A model generated the notes under the pieces. The model was not told the DNA's origin. It did no database searches and saw nothing but the letters and a program-made list of their open reading frames with translations. A program made the translations under genes and the position numbers. Positions 33,604-41,055 of a DNA stretch of 41,055 nucleotides are shown here, one piece after another; position 1 is the stretch's first letter, and each line of letters begins with the position of its first letter. Origin of the DNA: Candidatus Cloacimonadota bacterium (GTDB lineage Bacteria > Muiribacteriota > UBA6191). The DNA lies in assembly GCA_002402105.1 (NCBI GenBank), contig NVVD01000010.1:1-41055 (forward strand), written 5' to 3'.

Positions 33604-35043
33604 ATGTTAATTTCAAAGCTATTAGCTTTTATTACTTTAATCTCTCTTGGTATTTCTATAGTAGAAGCTAAAACAATTGATTGGACAGAAACAAAAAATC
33701 ACGTAGGGGAGTTTGTAACTGTACAAGGTAAAGTAGTACGTACATATAATTCAAAAAAAGCAATTTACTTAAACTTCCATAAAGATTATAAATCACATTT
33801 TACTGCTATAATTTTTGCTTCTAATTTTAATAAGTTTTTAAAATCACCAGATACCTTATTTAAGGGTAAAAACATATCTGTGACAGGTAAAATAAAAAAG
33901 TATAAAGGGCAAACAGAAATTATTGTTAAAAGTCCAGATGATATAAAAATACTTGAGGCGTATGAGCCTATAAAAAATATAGAAAAAAAATCAGTTGAAA
34001 CTTTAATCAAAGTAAAAGATCAATTCGTAGATAAATTTAAAGTTGGCTTAGCTAATATTTATTTTTCAGCAGCTTTGTTTGAAAATAATATTGAAAAACC
34101 TTTATTTAAAAAAATGGAAACACCTCCAAAGAGAGAGTTAGAAATAGAATTTGACCGATTAAGTGCTCAATATTTGGCAAGATATATTAAATATTTAGAT
34201 TCAGATGTGTTGGTTATATGCGAATCTCCAAATGATCCAAAAATTGTAGAAAAATTTATTAGTGAATATTTAGATGATAGGTATTTAGTAGTGCATAACG
34301 CTCCAGTGGTTAAAAATAAAAAGTATTATTACAATCAACAAGTAATGGCTTTAGTTGATAGAAGCAAATTTAATGTAAGAAAGTATGAAGCATTAAATAA
34401 AAAAGATATAACAAAAAATAATTTACTTTATCCATTTCCTCCAAATAAAACGATTGATTATAACGGAAAACCTACTAAGTTTTGGTGGAGTCGGTTTCCG
34501 ATTGAATTTGATGTTTCTTTAAAGTCTGACCCGAGCCATTGGTATAAATTTATAGCAACTTATCCAAAATCTAAATTTGCTAGATCAGACAAACAAGCTT
34601 TAAAAGCAAGAATGCAAAATAATGTCCATCAAATGATGCTAAGAGAAAGAGTCGAAGTAGTTTCAAAAGACTTTGAAGATATTTTTATCTTAGGCGATAT
34701 GAACGACTCAATGGGTATGGATGAAAAAGAAAAAAAGTTAGGTATAGACTCATTATCTACTTTATATCATGGTAAAAATGACTCAATTTTATGGGACTCT
34801 GTATCTTATAAAGATAAAGAGGGGACTTATGTTTATAAAGGCGAAGCTCAGGTGATTGATTTTATCTTTACATCTCATGGTTTAAAAAAGGGTAAAGGTA
34901 GAGTAAAGCCATCAACAAATAATTTCTTTCACTTTTTTAATACAATGATTAAGCATAATTTAAGGCCACGTCCAGATCGTTTAGAAAATAGAGAGCTATT
35001 TTTATCTGATCATGCACCTGTTGTTATTGAAGTTAAGCATTAG
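33604..35043 (+). CDS. secreted OB-fold plus endonuclease/exonuclease/phosphatase-fold protein
   Basis: The frame is open from a TTG at 33547, but the ATG at 33604 has AGGA six bases upstream and begins a good signal peptide (M-L-I-S-K-L-L-A-F-I-T-L-I-S ... V-E-A), so I start there (479 residues). After the signal comes an OB-like nucleic-acid-binding domain at about 28-105 (H-V-G-E-F-V-T-V-Q-G-K-V-V-R, G-K-N-I-S-V-T-G-K-I-K). An EEP catalytic domain at about 130-479 has V-I-C-E-S-P-N-D, I-L-G-D-M-N-D-S-M and the final S-D-H-A-P-V-V-I-E. This suggests an exported nuclease or phosphodiesterase. Confidence 0.82.
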   Translation: MLISKLLAFITLISLGISIVEAKTIDWTETKNHVGEFVTVQGKVVRTYNSKKAIYLNFHKDYKSHFTAIIFASNFNKFLKSPDTLFKGKNISVTGKIKKYKGQTEIIVKSPDDIKILEAYEPIKNIEKKSVETLIKVKDQFVDKFKVGLANIYFSAALFENNIEKPLFKKMETPPKRELEIEFDRLSAQYLARYIKYLDSDVLVICESPNDPKIVEKFISEYLDDRYLVVHNAPVVKNKKYYYNQQVMALVDRSKFNVRKYEALNKKDITKNNLLYPFPPNKTIDYNGKPTKFWWSRFPIEFDVSLKSDPSHWYKFIATYPKSKFARSDKQALKARMQNNVHQMMLRERVEVVSKDFEDIFILGDMNDSMGMDEKEKKLGIDSLSTLYHGKNDSILWDSVSYKDKEGTYVYKGEAQVIDFIFTSHGLKKGKGRVKPSTNNFFHFFNTMIKHNLRPRPDRLENRELFLSDHAPVVIEVKH

Positions 35044-35052
35044 TTTCAAATG

Positions 35053-35083
35053 AAAAAAAAAGAGCCTTTCGGCTCTTTTTTTT
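35053..35083. terminator. bidirectional terminator between convergent genes
   Basis: A run of A then GAGCC-TTTC-GGCTC and a run of T. The stem is perfect and works in both directions for the phosphatase-fold gene and the P5C dehydrogenase gene. Confidence 0.92.
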
Positions 35084-35094
35084 AGAGTTTATTT

Positions 35095-36726
35095 TTATCC
35101 CAAAAATGGATAAGTGTAATCAGTAGCTGGTACTAAAACTTCTTTTATTGTTCGAGTACTAACCCATCTTTGTAAATTGGCTTTAGAACCAGCTTTATCA
35201 TTTGTACCAGATGCTCTTGAGCCACCAAATGGTTGTTGTCCCACAACAGCTCCTGTACATTTATCATTGATGTAAAAGTTACCAGCTGTATGCTCAAGTG
35301 CTTCAAGAGCGCTTTGAACACCATATCTACACTTAGATAAAATAGAGCCAGTTAAAGCATAAATCGTTGATGTATCAACAAGCTTAAGCGTCTCTTCAAA
35401 TTGCTCATCATCATATACAAAAATAGATAAAACAGGGCCAAAAATCTCATCAACCATTGTTGTAAAGTGAGGATTTGAGCAAAGTATAACTGTAGGGTCA
35501 ATAAAATAACCCTTAGAGTCATCATATGTACCACCAATTACAATTTCAGCTTCATCAGATGCTTTTGCTTTATCAATGAAACCAGAAATTTTGTCAAAAG
35601 AGCGTTTATCAATAACAGCGTTTATAAAATTAGAAAAATCTTCTGTTGGGCCAACTTTCATGCTAGAAACTTGCTCTTTCATTTTTGCTAAAACTTGAGG
35701 CCATAGGCTTTTTGGAATATAAGCTCTTGATGCAGCAGAACACTTTTGTCCTTGAAACTCAAAAGATCCTCTTACTAAAGCTGTTGATAAAGCATCAATG
35801 TCATCAAATGATGGGTGAGCTACAATAAAATCTTTTCCACCTGTTTCTCCAACAATACGGGGGTAAGATTTATAAGTATCAATATTATCTCCGATTAGTT
35901 TCCAGAAACTTCTAAAGACTTTTGTTGATCCAGTGAAATGAATACCAGCTAAATCAGGATGAGTACCAGCAATATCTGAAACTTCTTGGTCTACACCAAA
36001 AATTACATTAATAACTCCATCAGGTAATCCTGCTTCTTTGAAAATATCAATAATAACTTTTGCTGAGTAAACTTGAGTATCAGATGGTTTCCAAACTACG
36101 ACATTTCCCATCATGGCAGCACAAGCAGGTAAATTACCAGCGATTGCTGTAAAATTAAATGGAGTAATAGCTAATATAAAACCTTCAAGTCCTCTATATT
36201 CTACTCGGTTCCAGCAACCCGGTGAGTTTTCTGGTGGTTGCTCAGAGTAGATTTCTTCCATGTATTTTACATTAAATCTTAAAAAGTCAGCAAACTCACA
36301 AACAGAGTCAATTTCAGCTTGAAAAGCATTTTTTGATTGAGTTAGCATAGTTGCTGCGTTGATTTTATATCTGTAAGTTGTAGTGATTAAATCAGCAGCT
36401 CTTAAAAAAACAGCAGCTCTGTTTTCCCATGGAAGAGCAGCCCATTTTTGACGAGCAGCCAAAGCTGTATCAATAGCCTCGTGTATATTTTCTTTTGTAG
36501 CTTTATGAAATTTTGCTAGTAAATGTTGATGATCGTGTGGGCATCTGCTTTCACCAAAATTATTTGTTTTTACGTCTTTACCATTAATATACATTGGTAT
36601 ATCTATTACTTCAGATCGAAAAGCCTTTAATTGATTTTGTAAGGCTTTTTTTTCTGGTGAATTGGGGGCATAAGATGAAATTGGTTCATTTTTAGGGATT
36701 GGAAGTGTAGATATTCCGTTGCTCAT
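35095..36726 (-). CDS. pruA: L-glutamate gamma-semialdehyde (1-pyrroline-5-carboxylate) dehydrogenase
   Basis: The 543-residue aldehyde dehydrogenase has the length and motifs of the stand-alone (mitochondrial ALDH4-like) P5CDH group: I-T-P-F-N-F-T-A-I near 187-195, K-P-S-D near 213-216, F-T-G-S-T-K-V-F near 264-271, catalytic Glu294 in V-G-E-T-G-G-K-D, catalytic Cys329 in F-Q-G-Q-K-C-S-A, and D-E-I-F-G-P-V near 428-434. It oxidises glutamate semialdehyde to glutamate with NAD. A strong AAGGAG site precedes the ATG. The upstream unknown gene is 15 nt away and shares the transcript. It completes the route begun by RocD. Confidence 0.95.
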   Translation of the reverse strand: MSNGISTLPIPKNEPISSYAPNSPEKKALQNQLKAFRSEVIDIPMYINGKDVKTNNFGESRCPHDHQHLLAKFHKATKENIHEAIDTALAARQKWAALPWENRAAVFLRAADLITTTYRYKINAATMLTQSKNAFQAEIDSVCEFADFLRFNVKYMEEIYSEQPPENSPGCWNRVEYRGLEGFILAITPFNFTAIAGNLPACAAMMGNVVVWKPSDTQVYSAKVIIDIFKEAGLPDGVINVIFGVDQEVSDIAGTHPDLAGIHFTGSTKVFRSFWKLIGDNIDTYKSYPRIVGETGGKDFIVAHPSFDDIDALSTALVRGSFEFQGQKCSAASRAYIPKSLWPQVLAKMKEQVSSMKVGPTEDFSNFINAVIDKRSFDKISGFIDKAKASDEAEIVIGGTYDDSKGYFIDPTVILCSNPHFTTMVDEIFGPVLSIFVYDDEQFEETLKLVDTSTIYALTGSILSKCRYGVQSALEALEHTAGNFYINDKCTGAVVGQQPFGGSRASGTNDKAGSKANLQRWVSTRTIKEVLVPATDYTYPFLG

Positions 36727-36741
36727 GGTTAAGCTCCTTTT

Positions 36742-37167
36742 TTAGATTAATTGATATTTTTTATTTATTGTATCTAAAGATTCAATAGCACTCATGGTCA
36801 TATCAATATGAGATTGACTTAATGAATCTATCATTTGTTTAATATTATCAAAATTATCACATAAAGCAACAAATTGTGTTTTAAATTGTGGGTTATTTAA
36901 AACTCTTAATTGAATAACTTTTGAAGAAAGTGAAATAGGGTGGTAGTAATGAAAACCCAAAAGTCCCATTTGTTTTGCTTTGTTTAAAATAAGTAATTGA
37001 TTTTCATCTAAATTAAATTCAAAGTTTAAGAAAATTTGAAAACTTTCATCATCACTTTTTTTGATGAATGCTTCTAGATTCCAAGAGTTAAGATAAAAAG
37101 TAGATTCGTCTATTTGTTTTCCGTCTGGGAAGTTTTCTTTTAGTGATTGGATGAAGTTTTTAGTCAT
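36742..37167 (-). CDS. hypothetical protein (141 aa)
   Basis: Soluble, alpha/beta, starting M-T-K-N-F-I-Q-S-L-K. The middle has L-N-F-E-F-N-L-D-E-N-Q-L-L-I-L and G-F-H-Y-Y-H-P; no known domain recognised. It is upstream of pruA in the same operon and divergent from ridA. The N-terminal half looks beta-rich and the C-terminal half helical. Confidence 0.7.
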   Translation of the reverse strand: MTKNFIQSLKENFPDGKQIDESTFYLNSWNLEAFIKKSDDESFQIFLNFEFNLDENQLLILNKAKQMGLLGFHYYHPISLSSKVIQLRVLNNPQFKTQFVALCDNFDNIKQMIDSLSQSHIDMTMSAIESLDTINKKYQLI

Positions 37168-37260
37168 AAATTGTTTGTGAATTATGTGATGAACACTATT
37201 TGGGATTATATACTTAAATAAGTTATAATATCAAATATCATTTAGAATAAGGGAGAAAAT

Positions 37261-37635
37261 ATGAAAGTAGTATCATCAGATAGAGCACCACAAGCAATAG
37301 GACCATACTCTCAAGGTGTTGAGGTTAATGGTTTTATATATTTATCAGGTCAAATTGCTATAGATGCAAAAACTGGGGAGATGGTTCAAGATAGTTTTAA
37401 AAATGAGTGTGAGCAAGTTTTTAAAAATATTTCTTATATGCTAGAAGATAATAATTTAAGCTTCTCTAATGTTGTAAAGGTAAATATATCTATTTTAGAT
37501 ATGGGGGTATTTTCTGTATTAAATGATATTTATGCAAAGTATTTTACAGCACCATATCCAGCAAGGGCTTGTGTTGCCGTAAAGTCTTTACCAAAAAATG
37601 GAAATGTTGAAATAGAAATTATTGCAGCAAGGTAG
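37261..37635 (+). CDS. ridA: RidA family enamine/imine deaminase
   Basis: 124 residues, typical of YjgF/YER057c/UK114. The conserved A-P-Q-A-I-G-P-Y-S-Q near 9-18, I-Y-L-S-G-Q-I near 26-32, the essential Arg102 in Y-P-A-R-A-C-V and E-I-E-I-I-A-A at the end are all present. RidA hydrolyses reactive 2-aminoacrylate-type enamines/imines released by PLP enzymes, protecting other PLP enzymes. A GGGAG site precedes the ATG. It converges on the sulfotransferase gene two bases away. Confidence 0.93.
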   Translation: MKVVSSDRAPQAIGPYSQGVEVNGFIYLSGQIAIDAKTGEMVQDSFKNECEQVFKNISYMLEDNNLSFSNVVKVNISILDMGVFSVLNDIYAKYFTAPYPARACVAVKSLPKNGNVEIEIIAAR

Positions 37636-37637
37636 TT

Positions 37638-38441
37638 TTACCAATCATTATTTGATTCGTAGCCTAAATCTATAAGTAAGTCACCAGCAATAGATTTAAA
37701 TATTTCTTTTTTACTGGTATCAAATTCTGATTTCCAGCGTCCTATTGATGAGGTATAGAGTTTTTTATTCACTTGATTTGCACTAGACTCTTGATTTAAG
37801 TTTCTTTCAATTTTTGAAAAATTTAAAACACAGGGGGCCCAGTCTTCACCTAAAAACGAAAATAAGCTTTTAAGTGTTTTTTTTGCTTGTAAAACAATAT
37901 TTTCGTAAGATATTTCTAAATATAAACCAGTATGAGAAGGTATTTTTTGAACAAGTCTTGAACTTAATATTTCGTCTTTCCAGTAGTGACAAGCTTTTGA
38001 AAAATCTTTAGTATAATCAAGTGGTAGATTGGTATTTGCATCAACCCAATCCATTTTTAGCAGACTGCAAACTACATCTCTACCATCTCTAATAACTTGT
38101 ATTAAAGGGCTTTTAGGAAATAAATAATGAATTTGTTGAAAAAACCTAGCATTAGTAGGAGTTTTTTCAGCAAGTCTTTGTTTGCCTGATTTTTGCAACG
38201 CTCTTTGAGTCAATAAAAGTAAAAACTGTTGAGATAAGTTTTGAATATCTTGAGGATTTAACTGATAAGCTTGTAAAGCCTGAGAGTTTTGTTGCAAATC
38301 TAAATGCATCTGAGCAACAAGAGGGCTTACTTTTAGCTCAGGGCCACAAAAAATACGAGGATGAGAGTCTAAAATAACTCTCAACAAAGTAGTACCAGAC
38401 CGACCAGCTCCACCAACAAAAATAGTTTCATTATTATTCAT
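37638..38441 (-). CDS. sulfotransferase family protein
   Basis: The 267-residue protein has the 5'-phosphosulfate binding loop V-G-G-A-G-R-S-G-T-T-L-L-R near 9-21 and the 3'-phosphate contact L-I-Q-V-I-R-D-G-R-D-V-V near 116-127 with a downstream Ser/Tyr. An E-K-T-P segment near 93-96 is also typical. It should transfer sulfate from PAPS to a hydroxyl or amine of an unknown acceptor (often carbohydrate or tyrosine). It lies downstream of the flagellin, beyond the flagellin terminator. Confidence 0.85.
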   Translation of the reverse strand: MNNNETIFVGGAGRSGTTLLRVILDSHPRIFCGPELKVSPLVAQMHLDLQQNSQALQAYQLNPQDIQNLSQQFLLLLTQRALQKSGKQRLAEKTPTNARFFQQIHYLFPKSPLIQVIRDGRDVVCSLLKMDWVDANTNLPLDYTKDFSKACHYWKDEILSSRLVQKIPSHTGLYLEISYENIVLQAKKTLKSLFSFLGEDWAPCVLNFSKIERNLNQESSANQVNKKLYTSSIGRWKSEFDTSKKEIFKSIAGDLLIDLGYESNNDW

Positions 38442-38485
38442 AAGCCAAAGATAAACCCTTTCAACAAAAATAAAAAGAAATCCCC

Positions 38486-38523
38486 AAAAAAAATACCCAC
38501 ACCATAAAAAATGATGTGAGTAT
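38486..38523 (-). terminator. rho-independent terminator of the flagellin transcript
   Basis: Read on the minus strand, ATACTCACATCAT, five-base loop, ATGGTGTGGGTAT gives a 13-bp stem (with G-U pairs), followed immediately by eight Ts. It lies about 260 nt past the flagellin stop, so the transcript has a long 3' UTR. Confidence 0.85.
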
Positions 38524-38622
38524 TTATCTATATAAAATATTGAATTATCAAAATTTTAAGCCTAAAACCAAGGTTTCAATATAAGTGACTAGTATTAGTT
38601 TAGGTATAGAATGATCTAGGTA

Positions 38623-38755
38623 TTTTACTCTCCTTATTTTCGACTAGTAGTTTACTACTTGAGAAAATAAGGGAGAGTAAAAGAGCAGATCAGGCGATGC
38701 CGCATTAAAAAATCTGGCAATAAAACCCTAAAACTTACTTTAGGTATTATGGTTT
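38623..38755 (-). other. structured 3' UTR of the flagellin mRNA
   Basis: Three successive inverted repeats lie between the flagellin stop and its terminator. The first is 38723-38755 (AAACC/GGTTT outer, CTAAA/TTTAG inner). The second is 38685-38717 (CAGAT/ATCTG enclosing GGC-GAT-GCC). The third is a ~60-nt hairpin at 38623-38682, with about 19 paired bases and one bulge (TTTTACTCTCC-TTATTTTC against GAAAATAAGGGAGAGTAAAA) and an inner AGTAG/CTACT stem. Together they suggest a folded RNA rather than random spacer. The rest of the 343-nt gap holds only the terminator. Confidence 0.55.
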
Positions 38756-38784
38756 CGAATCACTAATGCTCTTCACCCTTTAGA

Positions 38785-41055
38785 CTATCCTAATAATTGT
38801 AGGGCTGTGTTACCTAGTCCTTTAGCCTGAGCAAGTTGAGCTGTACCAGCTTGAATCAGAATCTGATTTCTAGTAAACTCAACTGTTTCTTTAGCAATAT
38901 CAACGTCTCTAATCTTAGATTCAGTAGCTTGTAAGTTTGTACTTGTTACAGTTAAGTTATTAACCGTAGAAGTCATTCTATTTTGCAATGAACCAAGTTT
39001 AGATCTTTCAGATGAAACTTTTTGAACAGCAGCATCAATTAATCCAAGAGCCCTAGTAGCTGAATTAGTATTAGTAATGTCTAATCCTTTTAATCCAAGG
39101 CTTTCAGCACTAAAATTAGCAACTTGAAATTGGAGAGATTGTCCTTTGTTTGCTCCAATTTGAAAGTTTAAACTATTATCTGCAACGTGTAAATTGAAGC
39201 TTGTCTTGCCAGAGCCTTGTACAGATTGATTGACATTAAAACCTAAACTGGATAAAGATGCTGATGAGTCAGAAGCAGAGTTTTGAGTTAAAACAATTCG
39301 TGATTCTTCACCAATACTTCTTGAAGTAAAGTCAAGCCTTCCTCCCGCATCAAATGAGAAATTAACATTTGTACTAGATAGGTTCGTAGCTCCTAAAACA
39401 GATGTTATTTGTCCTTGTGAGATGGCAAAGGAATCTGTTTTTAGGTTTGCTCCTGTTTGTCCAACACCTGCTGAACCAAGCACAATTTGACCCGAGTTAG
39501 ACCCGAATTGATCTTGTACGGTAAAGCTTGTTACAGCAGACATTACATAGCCAGTAGTTGCTGCTGATGATGCTGTATTACCAGTAAAAATGGCTGAATT
39601 TCCACCAGTACCACTTGAGTTTTGATTAGCAACTAATCCAAGATTTGCCATTCCACCTGTAGTTCCAATAGCAGCTATTGATATTTTTGCATCTCCCCCA
39701 GTTTCACCACTTCGAAATTCTATTTGACCAGAAGAATTGATTGAGGCAGTTATGTCTAAGCCATTCGATGAAAATGAGTTATTAAATGTATCAACAACAG
39801 ATGTAGCTGAAATGGCTGTGCCTCTATTAAACAAGATGTCATCAGTTACTTGATTTGTAGTATTGCCCCCAACTGAGGTGGATCTAAAATCTCCATCATA
39901 AACTCTAATTCTTAAGACATTGGTAGCAGCAGCTACACCAGCAAGAGTAACTCCACTACTAATATCAGTTCCTCCTGCAAGAACGGCAGCATTTCCTCCA
40001 CTGCCAAGAGTTACACCAGACTGAATACCTAACAAATCGGTAGCAGATTGACTAGCTAAAATTGATAATGAGCCAGAGCTACCACCTACGCTTGATGTAA
40101 GTTTTAAATTATATCCATCAAAAGAGGCTGTAACGCCAGGAACTCCCATACTACCAGCAACAGCACCACTAGCATAAGATCTAAAAGCGTTTGTAGTAGA
40201 GTTTGATCCTTGTGCGGATAAATTAACAATACTTGCAATAGATGCTAATGAAAAACTTCGATTAGCTGTTAGTCTAACAGTGACACCATTGGTGCTATTT
40301 AAGTTTGCTTGTTGTGCATTTCCACCATTAGTATCATGAATAGTGAAGATGATATCAGTAGTGCCAACTTGAATAACTTCTTGGGCTCCAATAGAACCAT
40401 CAACTCTAGCCTCAGAAGCTAAGTTAAATTTAAAATCAAGACCGCTAACAACACCAGAAGCTGTATTTGTTGTTGTGTTTGCTGTTGTAGTTATAGCATT
40501 TGCTACTCCAGTAGAGGTGGCCGAAACAGAATAAGCAGCATCTACTGAATTAGTAGTTGATTGGAAGCCAAGAGCAGTTAAAATTGATTCATCAGATGCA
40601 AGGGATATTTCTCCAGCTTGTCCATCTCTTCCAGCTTCAAATATAAACTGTCCACTTGCTGAGTTGTATGCGAAAGTAGAGCCTGTAATTCCAAGTCCTC
40701 CTGAATCAGCACTAGTAGTGATGGCATTTTCTACAGCTGTTGCAAACTCTTCTAAAGTGGAATCACTTGATAAAGTTACATCAGCTTTATTGCCATTTCC
40801 TCTTATTGTCATAGTTGTAGGAGTAGATAATATGTCATTGCCAGAAGCATCTTTGAAGCTTGTTAATGCTCCTAATTTAGTAGATAAGCCTGCAAGAGTT
40901 CCTGATGATAAATCAGTTTGAATAGCAGACTTTTGTACTTCTTTTGTACCGCTTGAGTTTAAATTAATTCCAACTTTATAATCTCCTGCTGAAATTGCTC
41001 CTGTTTGGAAGGCTTTTAGGTCCTTAGAGTCGCTTGAAACTAAGGCAGAAGCTGA
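38785..41055 (-). CDS. giant flagellin, 5' end beyond the window
   Basis: The reading frame runs without a stop to position 41055, so at least 756 residues are present and the conserved N-terminal D0/D1 region is off the right edge. The C-terminal ~90 residues are a canonical flagellin C-domain (R-S-K-L-G-S-L-Q-N-R-M, S-K-I-R-D-V-D-I-A-K-E-T, Q-A-K-G-L-G-N-T-A-L-Q-L-L-G). The long Ser/Thr/Asn/Gly-rich middle shows repeated units like the flagellin 'hook IN' motif (e.g. S-T-L-E-E-F-A-T-A-V-E-N-A-I ... S-G-Q-F-I-F-E). Most flagellins are 270-550 residues, so this one has a very large surface-exposed insertion. Very few charged residues are present in that middle. Confidence 0.93.
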   Translation of the reverse strand, partial: SASALVSSDSKDLKAFQTGAISAGDYKVGINLNSSGTKEVQKSAIQTDLSSGTLAGLSTKLGALTSFKDASGNDILSTPTTMTIRGNGNKADVTLSSDSTLEEFATAVENAITTSADSGGLGITGSTFAYNSASGQFIFEAGRDGQAGEISLASDESILTALGFQSTTNSVDAAYSVSATSTGVANAITTTANTTTNTASGVVSGLDFKFNLASEARVDGSIGAQEVIQVGTTDIIFTIHDTNGGNAQQANLNSTNGVTVRLTANRSFSLASIASIVNLSAQGSNSTTNAFRSYASGAVAGSMGVPGVTASFDGYNLKLTSSVGGSSGSLSILASQSATDLLGIQSGVTLGSGGNAAVLAGGTDISSGVTLAGVAAATNVLRIRVYDGDFRSTSVGGNTTNQVTDDILFNRGTAISATSVVDTFNNSFSSNGLDITASINSSGQIEFRSGETGGDAKISIAAIGTTGGMANLGLVANQNSSGTGGNSAIFTGNTASSAATTGYVMSAVTSFTVQDQFGSNSGQIVLGSAGVGQTGANLKTDSFAISQGQITSVLGATNLSSTNVNFSFDAGGRLDFTSRSIGEESRIVLTQNSASDSSASLSSLGFNVNQSVQGSGKTSFNLHVADNSLNFQIGANKGQSLQFQVANFSAESLGLKGLDITNTNSATRALGLIDAAVQKVSSERSKLGSLQNRMTSTVNNLTVTSTNLQATESKIRDVDIAKETVEFTRNQILIQAGTAQLAQAKGLGNTALQLLG

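Noticed and set aside
38745..38775. tRNA T-arm-like sequence GGTTTCGAATC
   Set aside because: The flanks do not form the 5-bp T stem, and no acceptor, D or anticodon arm can be built around it.
1..41055. CRISPR array, tRNA, rRNA or prophage genes
   Set aside because: Read through on both strands; no regularly spaced repeats, cas genes, rRNA sequence, complete tRNA fold or phage structural genes were seen.

Overview
The window is AT-rich (low-GC) bacterial DNA from a cell with two membranes. It encodes a secreted outer-membrane-type beta-barrel and a lipoprotein, and it is flagellated (a very large flagellin at the right edge). It also carries a bifunctional (p)ppGpp synthetase/hydrolase and an eight-transmembrane-plus MurJ flippase. 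TGA is used as a stop in the normal way. I cannot place the organism in a phylum. The density of HEAT, TPR, Sel1 and NHL-type proteins with no clear family match points to a poorly sampled Gram-negative lineage.

Layout. 0.1-2.2 kb: a membrane-anchored HEAT protein overlapping ruvA. 2.2-6.0 kb: a Sel1 lipoprotein, a small unknown gene, and a tightly overlapping trio (FAD-dependent hydroxyacid dehydrogenase, metallo-beta-lactamase-fold hydrolase, thioredoxin-like ferredoxin). 6.2-7.8 kb: ornithine aminotransferase with a terminator. 7.9-9.9 kb: a minus-strand set (outer-membrane barrel, DUF364-type protein, small membrane protein probably starting at ATT). 10.1-17 kb: an accessory-looking block punctuated by a family of short hairpin repeats. 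It holds a spore-photoproduct-lyase-family radical SAM gene, two unknown genes, a membrane Ser/Thr kinase fused to an FGE/C-type-lectin-fold domain, a 285-bp foldback element and an Rpn-type nuclease. 17-20.9 kb: ATP-grasp, GFA-family, M20 peptidase and unknown genes. 20.9-30.4 kb: a minus-strand block containing a probable operon der-plsY-gpsA-NHL protein-murJ-rel. 30.6-35 kb: a glutamate-cysteine ligase homologue, a FliG-C-like protein, a candidate small RNA with its own promoter and terminator, and an exonuclease/endonuclease/phosphatase-fold protein. 35-38.4 kb: P5C dehydrogenase, unknown gene, ridA and a sulfotransferase. 38.5-41.06 kb: a giant flagellin whose 5' end lies outside the window, with a long structured 3' UTR ending in a strong terminator.

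How genes work together. RocD (ornithine to glutamate semialdehyde) and the P5C dehydrogenase (semialdehyde to glutamate) are two consecutive steps of arginine/ornithine/proline catabolism, though they lie about 29 kb apart. RidA would clear enamine/imine by-products of PLP enzymes. GpsA and PlsY are adjacent steps in making lysophosphatidic acid. A glutamate-cysteine ligase homologue and a GFA-family protein suggest low-molecular-weight thiol metabolism. Flagellin and the FliG-C-like protein belong to motility.

Most interesting points. (1) The C-terminal ~39 residues of the kinase-FGE protein look like the variable region of a diversity-generating retroelement (DGR), with a local GC and codon shift. 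No reverse transcriptase or template repeat is visible here, so the rest of the DGR would have to be outside the window. (2) A hairpin-repeat family with a constant TTTA tetraloop and covarying stems clusters around that same block, and two of its copies form the ends of a 285-bp foldback element. (3) A protein joins a MotA-cytoplasmic-domain-like N-terminus to a FliG-C-like C-terminus. (4) There is a compact ~86-nt candidate sRNA at 33.2 kb.
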